Below, piece after piece: positions 49,376 through 59,928 of a DNA stretch of 64,000 nt. The DNA is taken from contig NZ_CP104213.1 of the NCBI RefSeq assembly GCF_025244745.1, forward strand, positions 799,501-863,500, written 5' to 3'. How positions within the stretch are numbered: the stretch's first letter is position 1; the number at the start of each line of letters is the position of its first letter. The translations under genes and the position numbers were made by a program. This stretch comes from Deinococcus rubellus (GTDB lineage Bacteria > Deinococcota > Deinococci > Deinococcales > Deinococcaceae). The notes under the pieces are model-generated. The model ran no database searches. It had not been told where the DNA came from and saw only the letters and a program-made list of their open reading frames with translations.

Positions 49376-50004
49376 ATGTTCAAGCATCCTTTCCAACGGC
49401 AGTACAACAGTGCGGTGGACCTCTCCCGGCGTAACCTTGAACTGGGCGCGCTGCTGCAGGAGTGCGGGTTGTTGCCGGATGAGGTGCTGGCCGGTCTGGG
49501 AGATCAGCCAGGGTTGGGATGCTCCTGCAGCTCGAAATCCACGACGACGTGGAACCTGCGCCTCTGGGCCGCGCCAAGATGAAAGTCTTCGGGCGTGCCC
49601 TGACCGGGATGCGAATGGGCCAGATGGCGCAGGCCACCAAGCTGATCGAGCCGCTGGTGTAGGAGTATCCAGAATTCAAGAGTGTGGCCTTTAACCTGGC
49701 GGTGCCCGAGAAGTACAGCGGCGACCCGGCCCTGGAAGAGCAGGCCCAGCAGCATCTGGCCTTTCCGAAAGGGTTGCGGCGTATTCACCAGCAGGAATAC
49801 GGCACGTTTCTGTCGGTGCAGGGCCGCCTGGCGCTCGTTGAGGGCAAGCCGCAGGGAGCTGGGAAGCTGCTGAAACTGGTCGGGCAGGTGTCTGGGCAGG
49901 AGAGAGCCGCACGCCATCGGCCTACTAGTTGCTTGAGCAGGCTGTCTTTCAGCCGGCAGATTCGCCGGACGTCGCAGCGTCGTTCTACAGGCGGCCCCTG
50001 CTGA
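49376..50004 (+). pseudogene. Decayed gene, probably a TPR-like protein
   Basis: Frame 2 encodes MFKHPFQRQYNSAVDLSRRNLELGALLQECGLLPDEVL up to about 49510. The similar-quality sequence then continues one frame over from 49519 (MLLQLEIHDDVEPAPLGRAK) through GQMAQATKLIEPLV. It meets an in-frame TAG at 49660 and resumes as EYPEFKSVAFNLAVPEKYSGDPALEEQAQQHL. The KLIEPLV-EYPEFKSVAFNLA pattern looks like a TPR helix pair. One frameshift and one nonsense codon are enough to explain the break. The last 100 bases have no clear coding signal. No function can be assigned. Confidence 0.6.
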
Positions 50005-50083
50005 AGCGTCGGCGCTGAAGCCCGCTGCTGGAGTTGGGTCTTACCGCTGGGGCCTTGTCAGAAACCCGCCAGAGGCTCCGCAT

Positions 50084-50089
50084 TACCCT
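50084..50089 (+). promoter_or_regulatory. -10 element TACCCT for the 61-aa membrane protein (leaderless)
   Basis: TACCCT ends seven bases before the ATG at 50097. It supports the short reading over the frame beginning at 50034. Confidence 0.45.
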
Positions 50090-50096
50090 TCAAAGC

Positions 50097-50282
50097 ATGT
50101 TCGGACGCCGCGTTCCCGTAAAGTATGTACTGCTTTTCAGCGTGCTGCTGGCGCTGGTCTGCGCTGCGATTGCCGTTTATTTTGCCCAGGGCCACAACTG
50201 GATCGCCGCCGCAATTCTGGGCGTGCTGGCCGTCTGGTTTGCCGTGGATGCCGTGCGGGCCTGGAGCTGGAAAAAGAAGTAA
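50097..50282 (+). CDS. Small membrane protein of unknown function
   Basis: A 61-residue protein with two membrane helices (about 9-27 and 33-51) and a lysine-rich end (AWSWKKK) that should face the cytoplasm. I recognise no family. It lies between the decayed gene and the phosphatase-superfamily gene and has its own -10 element. It is too short for a confident role; a helper or regulatory peptide is possible. Confidence 0.6.
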   Translation: MFGRRVPVKYVLLFSVLLALVCAAIAVYFAQGHNWIAAAILGVLAVWFAVDAVRAWSWKKK

Positions 50283-50286
50283 GCCC

Positions 50287-50292
50287 TAGACT
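50287..50292 (+). promoter_or_regulatory. -10 element TAGACT for the phosphatase-superfamily gene (leaderless)
   Basis: TAGACT ends six bases before the ATG at 50299. Confidence 0.5.
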
Positions 50293-50298
50293 GCGGCC

Positions 50299-51168
50299 AT
50301 GAGCGCTGTCATCTGGCTGGCCCTCGACGGCGTGGGCCACCCCGCAGACGCGCCGCCGGATTCGGTGTGGGAACAGGATTTACCCGCCCTGCGCCCGTTG
50401 ATCGACGCTGGGCTGGCGCTCGACGCCGCGCTGGGCGTACCGGGCCTGCCGCAATCCGGCACCGGCCAGAGCTGCTGGCTGACCGGTCTCGACGCGGTGC
50501 AGTTGATGGGCAAAGGCGGCGCGGGCCAACAGGCGGGCGAACACTTCGGCCCGCATCCTGGTCCCACCCTGCAAGCGCTGCTGCGCGAGGCTTCGCTGCC
50601 GGTGCGCCTGACCCGTGCGGGCGGGGCCGCAGCACTGCTCAACTTCTATCCACCCGGCTACTTTGCTGCGCAAGCCCGGCGACCCCGCTACGGCTGCTTT
50701 CCCTTCAGTTTTCTGGCTGCCGGGTTGCCGCTCAACCCGCCGGGCCTGCCGAGTGTGTCGCCGCTGCTGGGACTTCATCATGACTTTCCCTGGGCCGCTG
50801 CCCAGAGTCTGGACGATTTGCGCCGAACGGGGGAGAGCCTGGCCCGCACCGCTGAAAACGCCGACCTGCTGGTGATCGACTTGTGGCTGAGCGATCTGCT
50901 GGGCCATCAGGGCAGGCCCGCCGCGCCGCCGGAACTGTTGACGGCGGGGAAGCGTTACCTGCGGCATCTGGACGCGCTACTGTCGGGCATGCTCGGCGCA
51001 GGTGGGCGGGTGGTCGTCGGCAGCGATCACGGCAACTTCGAGAACCTGAATATCAAGGCGCACACCACGGCGCGGGTGCCGTTTGCCGGAAGTGGCGTGG
51101 CGCTGGGCCAGCCCGGCAACATCGTGGAGGCGGGCGCGGTGATGGCGGGCTGGTTCGGTCTGACCTGA
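50299..51168 (+). CDS. Alkaline-phosphatase-superfamily metalloenzyme (iPGM-like)
   Basis: A 289-residue member of the superfamily that includes cofactor-independent phosphoglycerate mutase and phosphopentomutase. Metal-binding blocks are [10 protein letters not shown] at the start, [14 protein letters not shown] with the likely nucleophile, [15 protein letters not shown] and [14 protein letters not shown] near the end. It is about half the length of a true iPGM and lacks the mutase insert, so it is more likely a phosphatase or related hydrolase. The substrate is unknown. It is probably monocistronic. Confidence 0.75.
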   Translation: MSAVIWLALDGVGHPADAPPDSVWEQDLPALRPLIDAGLALDAALGVPGLPQSGTGQSCWLTGLDAVQLMGKGGAGQQAGEHFGPHPGPTLQALLREASLPVRLTRAGGAAALLNFYPPGYFAAQARRPRYGCFPFSFLAAGLPLNPPGLPSVSPLLGLHHDFPWAAAQSLDDLRRTGESLARTAENADLLVIDLWLSDLLGHQGRPAAPPELLTAGKRYLRHLDALLSGMLGAGGRVVVGSDHGNFENLNIKAHTTARVPFAGSGVALGQPGNIVEAGAVMAGWFGLT

Positions 51169-51383
51169 AATCCGCAGAGCCGTGAAAAGGGTCGCTGAAA
51201 GAAGGCTGAAAGAGTCGGGCGGTTAGACTCGGTCGACCGAAATGCAAGAGGTGAACAGGCCCAGGCTGGCTGGATCTGCCCGGAACATCTCAAGCGCGGC
51301 AGGCGCATCCTGCTGATCCCGGGTTTGAGGCGGCGACCTGCCACCTGCCGAAACGGGCGTTCTTCGCGGGAGAGGAAGTGTCC

Positions 51384-51812
51384 ATGACCGATAGCCCAAT
51401 CCCCCACCTCAAGGCCAGCCTGCATCTGCGGGGGCTGCTGTGCGCTGGACTGCTCGCGGCGCTGCTTTGCCCGGCCCAGGCCCAGAGCGTACCTGCCGGA
51501 GCCAAGAGCTGGCAGGCCATTCAGCAGGAAGACGCCAGCAAACATGTCAAGTTCAGCGTCGTATTCGAGAAGATCGATCCCCAGGGTTACCTGATCCTGA
51601 AATACGGCTCGGTCTCGCTCAAGACGCGCCTGGCGGGCATCAAGATCAGCGGCAACTCCGCCGGGGTGCTGGGCCTGTATCTGCCTGCTGGCGCGCTTCT
51701 GCAAGCCGAGGTCGTCGAGAAGGGGACGGTGCAGGGCGTGATCCTCTGGAAGAACAAGCAGAACCTCAACGAGCAACTGATGATTGACGGCGTGGCCGAG
51801 GGTATCCGCTGA
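51384..51812 (+). CDS. Secreted SNase-fold-like protein
   Basis: A 142-residue protein with an N-terminal signal sequence (residues 1-34, LLCAGLLAALLCPAQAQ). The mature part resembles a staphylococcal nuclease OB-fold: KTRLAGIKI in place of the usual VRLxGID, then QGVILWKNKQNLNEQLMIDGVAEG like the C-terminal LNxxLvxxGxA motif. The catalytic Arg/Glu/Arg set is not evident, so it may bind rather than cut nucleic acid. The ATG at 51384 has AGGA about seven bases upstream. A TAGACT at 51224 may be its distant -10, leaving a leader of about 150 bases. Confidence 0.6.
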   Translation: MTDSPIPHLKASLHLRGLLCAGLLAALLCPAQAQSVPAGAKSWQAIQQEDASKHVKFSVVFEKIDPQGYLILKYGSVSLKTRLAGIKISGNSAGVLGLYLPAGALLQAEVVEKGTVQGVILWKNKQNLNEQLMIDGVAEGIR

Positions 51813-51868
51813 TTCCACCCGGTTGTGACCCCCGCCATCTGGCGGATGCGTCCTTTACGCCCCCGGCG

Positions 51869-51874
51869 TAGTCT
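51869..51874 (+). promoter_or_regulatory. -10 element TAGTCT of the ABC exporter operon (leaderless)
   Basis: TAGTCT ends six bases before the ATG at 51881. Confidence 0.5.
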
Positions 51875-51880
51875 GAGGGA

Positions 51881-53716
51881 ATGTCTGCGCCCGCTGCTCC
51901 GCCCTCCTCCGCCCCGGCCCTCAGGGTGCTGGGCACCTACCTGTTGCCGATGTGGCCGCGCGTGCTGCTGCTGGTGGGACTGCTGATCGGGAGTACCCTG
52001 CTGACCCTGACCTTGCCGCTGCTGATCGCCCGCTTCGTGGACACCTCCACCGCCGCGCTCACCGCTGGGGGAGCGGGTCTGGCCGCGCTGGGCAGCCTCA
52101 CCCGGCTCTCGCTGATGTATATCGGCGTCGCGCTGATCGTGCAGGTGTTCTCGGCGGGCGCGACGTATCTGGGCGCAGTGGTCGGCTGGAGCGCCACCAA
52201 CCGCCTCAGAACCGACCTGACTGCCCATCTGCTCGGCCTCGATATGCAGTACCACAAGGAGCGCACCCCCGGCGAGATGATCGAGCGCATCGACGGCGAC
52301 GTGACCGCGCTGAGCAACTTCTTCTCGCAGTTTGCGGTGCGGGTCTTCGGCGCAGCACTCCTGCTCACCGGCAGCGTGGTGATGTTCTTTCGCGAGAATA
52401 CCTGGCTGGGCCTGGGCGTGCTGGTCTTCGTCATCGTCACTTTGCTGGGTATGAACCGGGTGCGCCGCCGGGGCATCGAACCCACCCGCCATGAGCGTGA
52501 GGGCAGCGCCAAGCTGTTCGGTTTCATCGAGGAGAGATTGTCGGGCCTCGACGACGTGAGAGCGCTGGGCGGCGGCGCGTACACCCTGCGAAAATTCCTG
52601 ATGGTGCAGGGCGGCTTCTTCCGGCGACTGATGACGGCGGGGGTCGAGCGCACGGCGGTCTGGCAGTTCAGCATGCTGATGTTCACCTTCGGTTACGTGG
52701 GTGTTATCGGCGCGGCAGTGGGCCTGTACGCCGCCGGAACCATCACGGTGGGCACTGCCCTGCTGCTCTATCAGTACATGAGCATGGTCGAGGAACCGAT
52801 TGATCAGCTCACCCAGCAGCTTCAGGACGTGCAGAAGGCCGGGGCCAGCCTGCTGCGGGTCGGTGAGATTCTGAGTCTGACCTCCCAGTTGCCCTCCGGA
52901 GCGCAGTCTCTTCCAGCGGGAGCACTCTCCCTGGACTTTGGCGACGTGTCGTTCGCCTATGAGGGAGAGGACGACCCCAGCGCCCGCGTGCTGAGTCACC
53001 TGAGTTTTCAGCTCGCGGCAGGCCGTACCCTGGGTCTGCTGGGGCGCACCGGCAGCGGCAAATCTACCCTGACCCGGCTGGTTTCGCGCCTCTACGACCC
53101 GACTTCCGGCACGGTGCGGCTGGGCGGCGTGTCCACCCTGGAGGCTGATCTGACCTCGCTCAGAGGCCGGGTGGCCGTCGTGACCCAGGACGTGCAGCTC
53201 TTTCAGGCGTCGGTGCGCGACAATTTGACCTTCTTCGACCCGAACATCAGTGATGAGCGGGTGGGCGCGGCGCTGGCCGAGGTGGGCTTGCTGGACTGGG
53301 CCGAGAGCTTGTTGGACGGGCTGAACACCAGCCTGCCCGCCGGGAGCCTGTCGGCGGGCGAGGCGCAACTGCTGGCCTTTGCCCGCGTGATGCTGCGTGA
53401 TCCGGGGCTGATCATCCTCGACGAGCCGAGCAGCCGTCTGGACCCTGCCACCGAGGCCCGCCTCACCGCTGCCATGAACCGGCTGCTGTCGGGCCGCAGC
53501 GCCGTCGTCATCGCCCACCGCTTAGACACGGTGGCCCGCGCCGACGACATTCTGGTGCTGGGGGCGGGCCGGGTGCTGGAGTACGGTGCGCGCGAGGCCC
53601 TGGCCGCCGATGCAGGCAGTCACTACGCCCGGTTGCTGCGGGCCGGGCAGCTCGGCGCGGAGGGTGAGGGCGAAATCGACGCGCTGGAAGACGACATCCG
53701 TGAGGTGCTGGCATGA
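51881..53716 (+). CDS. ABC exporter half-transporter, subunit 1
   Basis: A 611-residue type IV ABC exporter subunit. Six membrane helices occupy about residues 20-315, with coupling features in GEMIERIDGDVTALSNFFS. The nucleotide-binding domain has Walker A GLLGRTGSGKSTLTRL, a Q-loop VVTQDVQLFQASVRDNL, a weakened signature LSAGEAQLLAFAR and Walker B LIILDEPSSRLDP with the catalytic glutamate. The H-loop is VVIAHRLDT. The next gene begins within its last four bases, so the pair forms a heterodimer. Exported substrate unknown. Confidence 0.9.
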   Translation: MSAPAAPPSSAPALRVLGTYLLPMWPRVLLLVGLLIGSTLLTLTLPLLIARFVDTSTAALTAGGAGLAALGSLTRLSLMYIGVALIVQVFSAGATYLGAVVGWSATNRLRTDLTAHLLGLDMQYHKERTPGEMIERIDGDVTALSNFFSQFAVRVFGAALLLTGSVVMFFRENTWLGLGVLVFVIVTLLGMNRVRRRGIEPTRHEREGSAKLFGFIEERLSGLDDVRALGGGAYTLRKFLMVQGGFFRRLMTAGVERTAVWQFSMLMFTFGYVGVIGAAVGLYAAGTITVGTALLLYQYMSMVEEPIDQLTQQLQDVQKAGASLLRVGEILSLTSQLPSGAQSLPAGALSLDFGDVSFAYEGEDDPSARVLSHLSFQLAAGRTLGLLGRTGSGKSTLTRLVSRLYDPTSGTVRLGGVSTLEADLTSLRGRVAVVTQDVQLFQASVRDNLTFFDPNISDERVGAALAEVGLLDWAESLLDGLNTSLPAGSLSAGEAQLLAFARVMLRDPGLIILDEPSSRLDPATEARLTAAMNRLLSGRSAVVIAHRLDTVARADDILVLGAGRVLEYGAREALAADAGSHYARLLRAGQLGAEGEGEIDALEDDIREVLA

Positions 53717-55554
53717 CCGCTGCGCCCCGGACTTCAACAAAGCAGGTTCCCTCAGAGGTGCCCACCTTCCCGCTGATGCGCCGCCTGTTTGCCTATCGGC
53801 CCCGGCTCTTTCTTTTCAACGTGCTGGCCTGGAGCAGCTTCCATGCGCTGCCCGCCGCATTCAGTTATTTTGTCTCGCGCATCTTCGCGCACCTGGGCGA
53901 AGTGCAGACGGCAGGGGCGGTAGGGGCGGCAGGCGGTGTCCGGCAGGCGGCAATCATGGCGGCTTGGATCGCGGTAGCGGGCTTTGCCGTGACCCGCTTC
54001 GCCCGCTTTGGGGTCTTCTACTTCGCGGTGCGGGCCTGGTTCCGATTGTGGTTCACCTTGGACGCCCTCCTGAGGCGTAACCTGCTGGGCTACCTGTTGC
54101 TGGCGCGCGGCTCGCGCAGGCTGCCCGATACCCCCGCCGAGGCGGTCAGCCGCTTCCGCGACGACGTGGACGATGTGGCGGCCTACACCGAGGTCTGGGT
54201 AGACGCCGGGGGCTTTGTGATTTACAGCGTCGTCGCCATCACGCTGATGTGGCGGGTCGACCCCACCATCACCCTGGTCGTCTGCGCGCCGCTCTTGCTG
54301 GTGGTGGTGTTCGTGCAGCGCTTGTCCCCGCAGATTCGCAGCTACCGCCGCCGGATGCGCCAGGCCACCGCCCGCGTCACCGATTTCCTGGGCGAGACGT
54401 TCGGGGCCGTCAGCGCCGTCAAGCTCTCGGCCCATGAGCCGCAGATGGTCGCTCACCTGGCCCGGCTGGGCGAGACCCGCAAGGCGGCGGCCCTCCGCGA
54501 CGTGCTGCTGACCGAGCTGATCAAGGGCGTCAACACCAACATGATCAATCTGGCGGTGGGTGCGGTGCTGCTGCTGGGTGCAAACCTGATTCTGCGCGGG
54601 CGCATGAACGTCGGTGATTTCGTGTTGTTCTTCGCACTGATGCCGCGCCTGACCGGCAGCATGGGCTACTTCGGCGACATGATCGCCCGCCACCGCCGTA
54701 CCGGGGTCAGCTTCGAGAGGATGCAGCGCCTGTTGCAGGACGCCCCCCTGCCGGAGATCGTCGCCCACCACGGGCTGTATCTGGAGGGTCAGGCCCCCGA
54801 ATTGCCCCAGCGGGTCGGGGCGGCACCGTTCGGCATCCTGGAAGTGCGCCGCCTCAGCGCCGTGCATGACAGCGGGCGTGGGCTGATCGAGGCCTCGTTC
54901 ACCCTGCGGCGCGGCGAGTTTGTGGTCGTCACCGGGCGCATCGGCAGCGGCAAGAGCACGCTGCTGCGCGCCCTACTGGGTCTGATCCCGAGGAGCGGAG
55001 GTGAAGTCATCTGGAACGGTGGGCAGGTGGACGACCCGGCCTCGTTCTTCGTGCCGCCCCGCAGCGCCTACACCGCCCAGTTGCCGCAACTCTTCAGTGA
55101 CACCCTGGAAGAGAACGTGCTGATGGGCCAGAGCGGTGGGGACGGAGCGATGGCGCGTGCACTGAGGCTGGCCGTGATGCAGCAGGACCTCAACGAACTG
55201 ACGCAGGGCCTCGCCACCCAGGTCGGGGCGCGCGGCGTCAAGCTCTCGGGCGGGCAGGTGCAGCGTGCAGCGGTGGCCCGGATGCTGGCCCAGAAAGCTG
55301 ATCTGCTGGTCTTCGATGATGTGTCGAGCGCCCTGGACGCCGAAACCGAGCGTCAGTTGTGGCTGGGCCTGTCCACCGAACTGCCCGAGGCGACCTGCCT
55401 GGTGGTGTCGCACCGCCGGGCCGCCCTGCTGCGCGCCGACCGGATCATTGTGCTGGACGAAGGGCGTGTCGTTGATCAGGGCAAGTTGGGCGAATTGCTC
55501 GCCCGCAGCCCGCAGATGCGCGCCCTGTGGGACGGCGAGGAAGTGGCGGGATAA
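53713..55554 (+). CDS. ABC exporter half-transporter, subunit 2
   Basis: A 613-residue partner of the preceding exporter subunit, overlapping it by four bases (ATGA). Six membrane helices lie at about residues 30-330. Walker A is VTGRIGSGKSTLLRALLG, the signature KLSGGQVQRAAVAR is canonical, but Walker B reads LLVFDDVSSALD, with Asp where the catalytic Glu should be. With the weakened LSAGE of subunit 1, this predicts one active and one degenerate ATP site, as in other heterodimeric exporters. The Q-loop YTAQLPQLFSDTLEENV is normal. No adjacent gene identifies the cargo. Confidence 0.9.
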   Translation: MTAAPRTSTKQVPSEVPTFPLMRRLFAYRPRLFLFNVLAWSSFHALPAAFSYFVSRIFAHLGEVQTAGAVGAAGGVRQAAIMAAWIAVAGFAVTRFARFGVFYFAVRAWFRLWFTLDALLRRNLLGYLLLARGSRRLPDTPAEAVSRFRDDVDDVAAYTEVWVDAGGFVIYSVVAITLMWRVDPTITLVVCAPLLLVVVFVQRLSPQIRSYRRRMRQATARVTDFLGETFGAVSAVKLSAHEPQMVAHLARLGETRKAAALRDVLLTELIKGVNTNMINLAVGAVLLLGANLILRGRMNVGDFVLFFALMPRLTGSMGYFGDMIARHRRTGVSFERMQRLLQDAPLPEIVAHHGLYLEGQAPELPQRVGAAPFGILEVRRLSAVHDSGRGLIEASFTLRRGEFVVVTGRIGSGKSTLLRALLGLIPRSGGEVIWNGGQVDDPASFFVPPRSAYTAQLPQLFSDTLEENVLMGQSGGDGAMARALRLAVMQQDLNELTQGLATQVGARGVKLSGGQVQRAAVARMLAQKADLLVFDDVSSALDAETERQLWLGLSTELPEATCLVVSHRRAALLRADRIIVLDEGRVVDQGKLGELLARSPQMRALWDGEEVAG

Positions 55555-55797
55555 ACCGAATGTCGGAGACGCCTGAAGGCGACAGGCTCAGCTCGGCATT
55601 GCGGTAAAAACCCGCCATCAACACAGTGCAGGGAAGCGCGGGCCGTCGATGAAGCGGCTCGCGCTCTGTCTTGTGCCCTTCCGGCTTGCGCCCGCTGTCA
55701 TGGCGGCGTCAGGTTCGTTCGCTAGAGTCGGTAAAGGCCTCCGGCGCGATGTTCAGGCCCGCGCCTCACTTCCCTCAGCCGTCAGGTGAACTTCCGG

Positions 55798-55803
55798 TAC
55801 AGT
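55798..55803 (+). promoter_or_regulatory. -10 element TACAGT for the 135-aa secreted protein (leaderless)
   Basis: TACAGT ends seven bases before the ATG at 55811, the third of three consecutive in-frame ATG codons. The spacing favours that one. Confidence 0.45.
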
Positions 55804-55810
55804 AATGATG

Positions 55811-56218
55811 ATGAAACGTTTTGTTCTGCCCACCCTCCTTGTGATGTTGCTGCTCCAGACCAGTGCTGGCGCGCTGCAAGTCATTGTCTGGGACCGTGAT
55901 CTTCAGACCAAGCTGGGCTACGGCGAACTCAGCGGCAGCAAACTCAATTTGCAGCTCGTGACCGACTACACCGGCCCGGTGGTGGTGCTGTTCGCCCGTG
56001 ACAGCAGTGAGAAGTCGGCCTATAGCGGTCTGGCTCCGCGCTACGACGGCGTGCTCAAGAACGGCCAGCTCAATCTCGACATGCCCGACAGCCCCGACAA
56101 CGTTACGCTCAGCAAGTTTCTGGGCAGTTTCAAGCTGAGCCTGTCGGTGCAGGCGGCCGGGCAGAATGTCACCCTGCCCGGCCTGAAGATCGCGCCTGAA
56201 AAAGACAACAAGAAGTAA
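55811..56218 (+). CDS. Small secreted protein of unknown function upstream of a two-component system
   Basis: A 135-residue exported protein with a signal peptide ending near SAGALQ. The mature part is mostly predicted beta-strand ([27 protein letters not shown], then [13 protein letters not shown]) with no cysteines and a charged tail ([10 protein letters not shown]). I recognise no family. Its stop is 17 bases before the response-regulator ATG, so it is co-transcribed. It could be an input sensor or an output of that system. Confidence 0.65.
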   Translation: MKRFVLPTLLVMLLLQTSAGALQVIVWDRDLQTKLGYGELSGSKLNLQLVTDYTGPVVVLFARDSSEKSAYSGLAPRYDGVLKNGQLNLDMPDSPDNVTLSKFLGSFKLSLSVQAAGQNVTLPGLKIAPEKDNKK

Positions 56219-56235
56219 CCCGAGGAGGAATGCCG

Positions 56236-56895
56236 ATGCTCTCACAGATTCTGATTGTCGAGGACGATCCCCACCTGGGGCCGCTGCTGCGCGATTACCT
56301 GAGTGCCGATTACCAGGTGTTTCACGCTGCCACTCTGGCCGAGGCCCAGAACTGGCTGGGGACCCACAGCGCCCAGCTCATCTTGCTCGACCTCAATTTG
56401 CCTGACGGAAACGGCCTGGACCTGGTGCAGAGCCTGCGGCAGTACAGCTCGACGCCGGTGCTGGTTCTGTCGGCACGGAGTCACGTGCAGGAGCGGGTGG
56501 CGGGCCTCAATGCCGGGGCCGACGACTACCTCACCAAGCCGTTTGCCATGCCGGAGCTCGACGCCCGCATCACTGCCCTGCTGAGGCGCACCGCCTCGGG
56601 CGGCAGCGTCAATCTGGGCAACACCAGTCTGTCCACCAGCAGTCTGACGCTGACGGCCGACGAGCAGCACGTCAACCTCACCGAGCATGAGTCGCGCATT
56701 CTGGAACTGATGATGCGCACCCCTGAACGGGTCTTCTCGCGGGCCGACATCGAGTCTCACCTCTACGGCTGGGAAACGCCCAACTCCAACAGCGTGGAGG
56801 TGCGGATTTCCCAGCTTCGAAAGAAACTCGAATCGGTGGGCAGTACCCTCCGGGTCCGCACCATCCGCAACGTGGGCTACGTCCTTCAGGCGTAA
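56236..56895 (+). CDS. OmpR/PhoB family response regulator
   Basis: A 219-residue DNA-binding regulator. The receiver domain has the acidic pair in LIVEDDPHL, the phosphorylated Asp52 in [13 protein letters not shown] and the conserved Lys in [12 protein letters not shown]. The C-terminal winged helix reads [31 protein letters not shown] and ends with [29 protein letters not shown] at 56223-56228 fits the ATG at 56236 rather than the one at 56230. Its kinase follows 71 bases later. Confidence 0.93.
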   Translation: MLSQILIVEDDPHLGPLLRDYLSADYQVFHAATLAEAQNWLGTHSAQLILLDLNLPDGNGLDLVQSLRQYSSTPVLVLSARSHVQERVAGLNAGADDYLTKPFAMPELDARITALLRRTASGGSVNLGNTSLSTSSLTLTADEQHVNLTEHESRILELMMRTPERVFSRADIESHLYGWETPNSNSVEVRISQLRKKLESVGSTLRVRTIRNVGYVLQA

Positions 56896-56954
56896 AGCAG
56901 GCGTCGGGCCAATCGCTTCCGGTGCATTGTGACGCCCGTCTCATCTGGGGGCTT

Positions 56955-56960
56955 TACACT
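56955..56960 (+). promoter_or_regulatory. Internal -10 element TACACT for the histidine kinase (leaderless)
   Basis: TACACT ends six bases before the GTG at 56967, so the kinase may also be transcribed separately from the regulator. Confidence 0.5.
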
Positions 56961-56966
56961 TTGCGC

Positions 56967-58331
<1,365 letters not shown>

Positions 58332-58604
58332 ATCCCCGCCTGAAGCTGTGTGGAGCAGGGGCAGGTCAGTCCTGATACCGGGAGGAAGGGGCCTCGCAGC
58401 TCTTTCCGGGACTCCCTTAAGCTTCGTTGGGATGTGATCAGGGTGTAAGGGATGTTCTTTATACTCGGTCATATAAATGGTCTGGTTTCCCCCCGGCTTT
58501 TTGGCCGCACTTGGCCCTCACGCCGTTCCCACTGCCTCTTACCCCGCTCTGCTGTCCAGTTTGTCCTGCCTGCCCGCGCCACTCTGAAAGGAGGTGCAGT
58601 CTGA

Positions 58605-59876
58605 ATGTTGACCCGCGTTGAAACCAAGAAATTCCTGCTGCTGCTCTCCCGGCAGGCCGTGCAACTCGAACAGGACTTGCGGCGGCACAGCCGGGAGGCA
58701 GCCAAGTGGCGCATCGAAACCACCTTCAGCGTGGCGGCGGTGATCAGCGCTTACGAGAGTTTTCCACCGGACCTGATTGTGCTCGATCCTGCTGCCATCG
58801 AGGGCGAGCTGATCACGCTGCTGGAGCACGCCAAGCGCAACTGGCCACGCACCTTCTTCTCGCTGCTCTCCGACCAGCCGGAATCGGCTTTTCAGGCGGT
58901 GTCCGAGCGCTTCGGCAGCCTGCCGATGATCGCGCCGGGCGGTTCGCCGGAAGTCAGCCGGGAAATCGAGAAGGAAATGGTCGGTCTGGTCAACGGCAAG
59001 TTGCAGGGACTGATGCTCTCGAGCTTTTTGCAGATGATGGAGTGGGAGGCCAAAAGCGTCTCGATTCATGTCTCGTCGGCAGACCGCTGGGGCCGTATTC
59101 ATCTGTATCAGGGCAAATTCGCCAGCGCCTATGTGCATCCGCTCAGGCTGCCCGACAAGGAGGCTGCCGTCGAGATCCTGACCTGGGACAATATCTCGAT
59201 CGCCGTCGAGCGCTCCTATCACAACCACAAGAACGCGCCCCTGCTGCCGCTCTCGTCACTGATCATGAACGCGATGGTGAGAAAGGACGAGGCGTCGCTG
59301 AGCGCTCCTCTGTCCGGCGAGCTGGAAACCGGGGCCCACGAAGACCTCGCAGACCAGTTTCTCTTCAGCGAGGACGCCTTCGATCTGCCGCCCATGATTG
59401 GGGGAAACGACGCGCTGACGGTGGCCGAAGAAATCGACGACGACGAGATGGAGTTGTACATTATCCAGAACTCGGTCTCGGTGCCGAGCAGGGAAATCGA
59501 GAAGAAGCTGCTGAGTAAGCCCAACAGCCGCGACATCTTGGTGGGCGATATCCTATCGATTGACGGCGCGGTGGCTGCCGCGCTGGTCGATTACAGCAGC
59601 GGCATGGCGCTCGATATGGTCGGGTCCGGCATTGATCTGGAACTGGCCGGAGCGGGCACCACCGAGGTCGTGCGGGCTCAGCGGCGCTCGATGGAACTGC
59701 TCGGCATCAAGGGCCAGATCGAGGACATGATGATGACGCTGGAGCAGCAGTACCATCTGCTCTATGTTTTGCCCGGCACCACGCTGTTTTTGTACGTGGT
59801 GCTGCGCAAAGAGCAGGCCAACCTGGCGATGGCCCGCTACAAACTCAAGGCGGCGGCGGCCCAACTCCAGCTCTGA
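58605..59876 (+). CDS. Receiver-like, DUF4388 and roadblock domain protein
   Basis: A 423-residue soluble protein with three parts. Residues about 8-127 have receiver-like alternation (FPPDLIVLDPAAIEG with Asp61 where a receiver would be phosphorylated) but lack the acidic pair and the conserved Lys. Residues 131-203 match DUF4388/PATAN (GKLQGLMLSSFLQMMEWEAKS, then GRIHLYQGKFASAYV). Residues about 315-415 resemble a roadblock/LC7 domain (SIDGAVAAALVDYSSGMALDMVGS), a fold that binds small Ras-like GTPases. AAAGGAGGTG, a near-perfect Shine-Dalgarno, lies eight bases before the ATG. It follows the two-component pair and may be a signalling adaptor. Confidence 0.8.
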   Translation: MLTRVETKKFLLLLSRQAVQLEQDLRRHSREAAKWRIETTFSVAAVISAYESFPPDLIVLDPAAIEGELITLLEHAKRNWPRTFFSLLSDQPESAFQAVSERFGSLPMIAPGGSPEVSREIEKEMVGLVNGKLQGLMLSSFLQMMEWEAKSVSIHVSSADRWGRIHLYQGKFASAYVHPLRLPDKEAAVEILTWDNISIAVERSYHNHKNAPLLPLSSLIMNAMVRKDEASLSAPLSGELETGAHEDLADQFLFSEDAFDLPPMIGGNDALTVAEEIDDDEMELYIIQNSVSVPSREIEKKLLSKPNSRDILVGDILSIDGAVAAALVDYSSGMALDMVGSGIDLELAGAGTTEVVRAQRRSMELLGIKGQIEDMMMTLEQQYHLLYVLPGTTLFLYVVLRKEQANLAMARYKLKAAAAQLQL

Positions 59877-59928
59877 CCTTTAGGCTGGCCACACCCGCGC
59901 CGGGGCCAGCGCGTGCTGCAATGCTCAG

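Noticed and set aside
49920..50090. Possible insertion-sequence remnant
   Set aside because: I could not find terminal inverted repeats, a target duplication or transposase motifs.
51587..53518. 643-codon minus-strand open frame opposite the SNase-like and ABC exporter genes
   Set aside because: Antisense shadow: Gln/His/Arg-rich with no motifs, while the plus strand has clear ABC transporter sequence.
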